Origin: Promethearchaeum sp.
GTDB taxonomy: Archaea > Asgardarchaeota > Lokiarchaeia > Sigyniarchaeales > Promethearchaeaceae
Assembly: GCA_030611625.1 (NCBI GenBank)
Contig: JAUWPK010000046.1
Location: 1-12,687, forward strand
DNA length: 12,687 nt
Direction of reading: 5' to 3'
This document shows, one piece after another, positions 12,684 to 12,687 of this stretch. The notes beneath the pieces were generated by a model. It was not told the DNA's origin and made no database searches. It was given only the letters and a program-made list of their open reading frames with translations. A program made the position numbers and the translations under genes. Within the stretch, counting starts at the first letter, position 1, and each line of letters opens with the position of its first letter.

Positions 12684-12687
12684 AAAT

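Noticed and set aside
1..12687. CRISPR array, insertion sequence, transposase or toxin-antitoxin pair
   Set aside because: No regularly spaced repeats, terminal inverted repeats, transposase motifs or typical small paired ORFs were found on either strand.

Overview
The window looks like a chromosomal piece from an AT-rich archaeon. The evidence is a tRNA-Arg whose D-loop carries an intron-like insertion, TATA-like boxes 25-30 bases ahead of ATG codons that lack a Shine-Dalgarno (leaderless starts), a GGTGA-type ribosome site, poly-T termination tracts, and the start of an archaeal RNA polymerase subunit N gene (Rpo10/RpoN). The gene mix suggests an Asgard archaeon: a FYVE-like cross-brace zinc finger, a EutA-type ASKHA ATPase, a Uma2-like protein with a long coiled coil, and several HGSNAT/acyltransferase-3-like membrane proteins. 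That placement is an inference from gene content and was not tested.

Left part (1-3800). A PAP2-fold membrane protein lacks both catalytic histidines. It is followed by a probable two-gene operon: a membrane-anchored Mrr-type nuclease domain protein, then a protein ending in an eight-cysteine FYVE-like zinc finger. A poly-T tract closes this unit. Next come a small SAM methyltransferase and the tRNA-Arg(UCG) gene.

Middle part (3800-7640). This holds an MntP-type manganese exporter, a degenerate Uma2/DUF820 protein with a heptad-like tandem repeat at its C-terminus, and, convergent to it, a 692-residue EutA. EutA carries an N-terminal extension of about 205 residues with a candidate zinc site. 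No ethanolamine ammonia-lyase genes (eutB/eutC) are present here. EutA is divergent from a small winged-HTH gene, and the space between them contains a near-perfect 18-bp direct repeat flanking a TATA-like box.

Right part (7640-12687). The HTH gene precedes a HGSNAT-like membrane acetyltransferase. A second membrane acyltransferase converges on it, and a decayed 66-bp fragment of that second gene lies just upstream of its start. A proline-iminopeptidase-like hydrolase and an unrecognised six-helix membrane protein follow, both on the minus strand. The last 400 bases hold a chimera: the first 17 codons of rpoN run into the 5'-truncated C-terminal half of a ccdA/dsbD-type membrane gene in another frame.

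The clearest novel signals are the D-loop tRNA intron, the Mrr plus FYVE-like pair, the zinc-extended orphan EutA, and the rpoN/ccdA junction, which may be a real rearrangement or an assembly artefact. I found no CRISPR array, insertion sequence, rRNA or replication origin.
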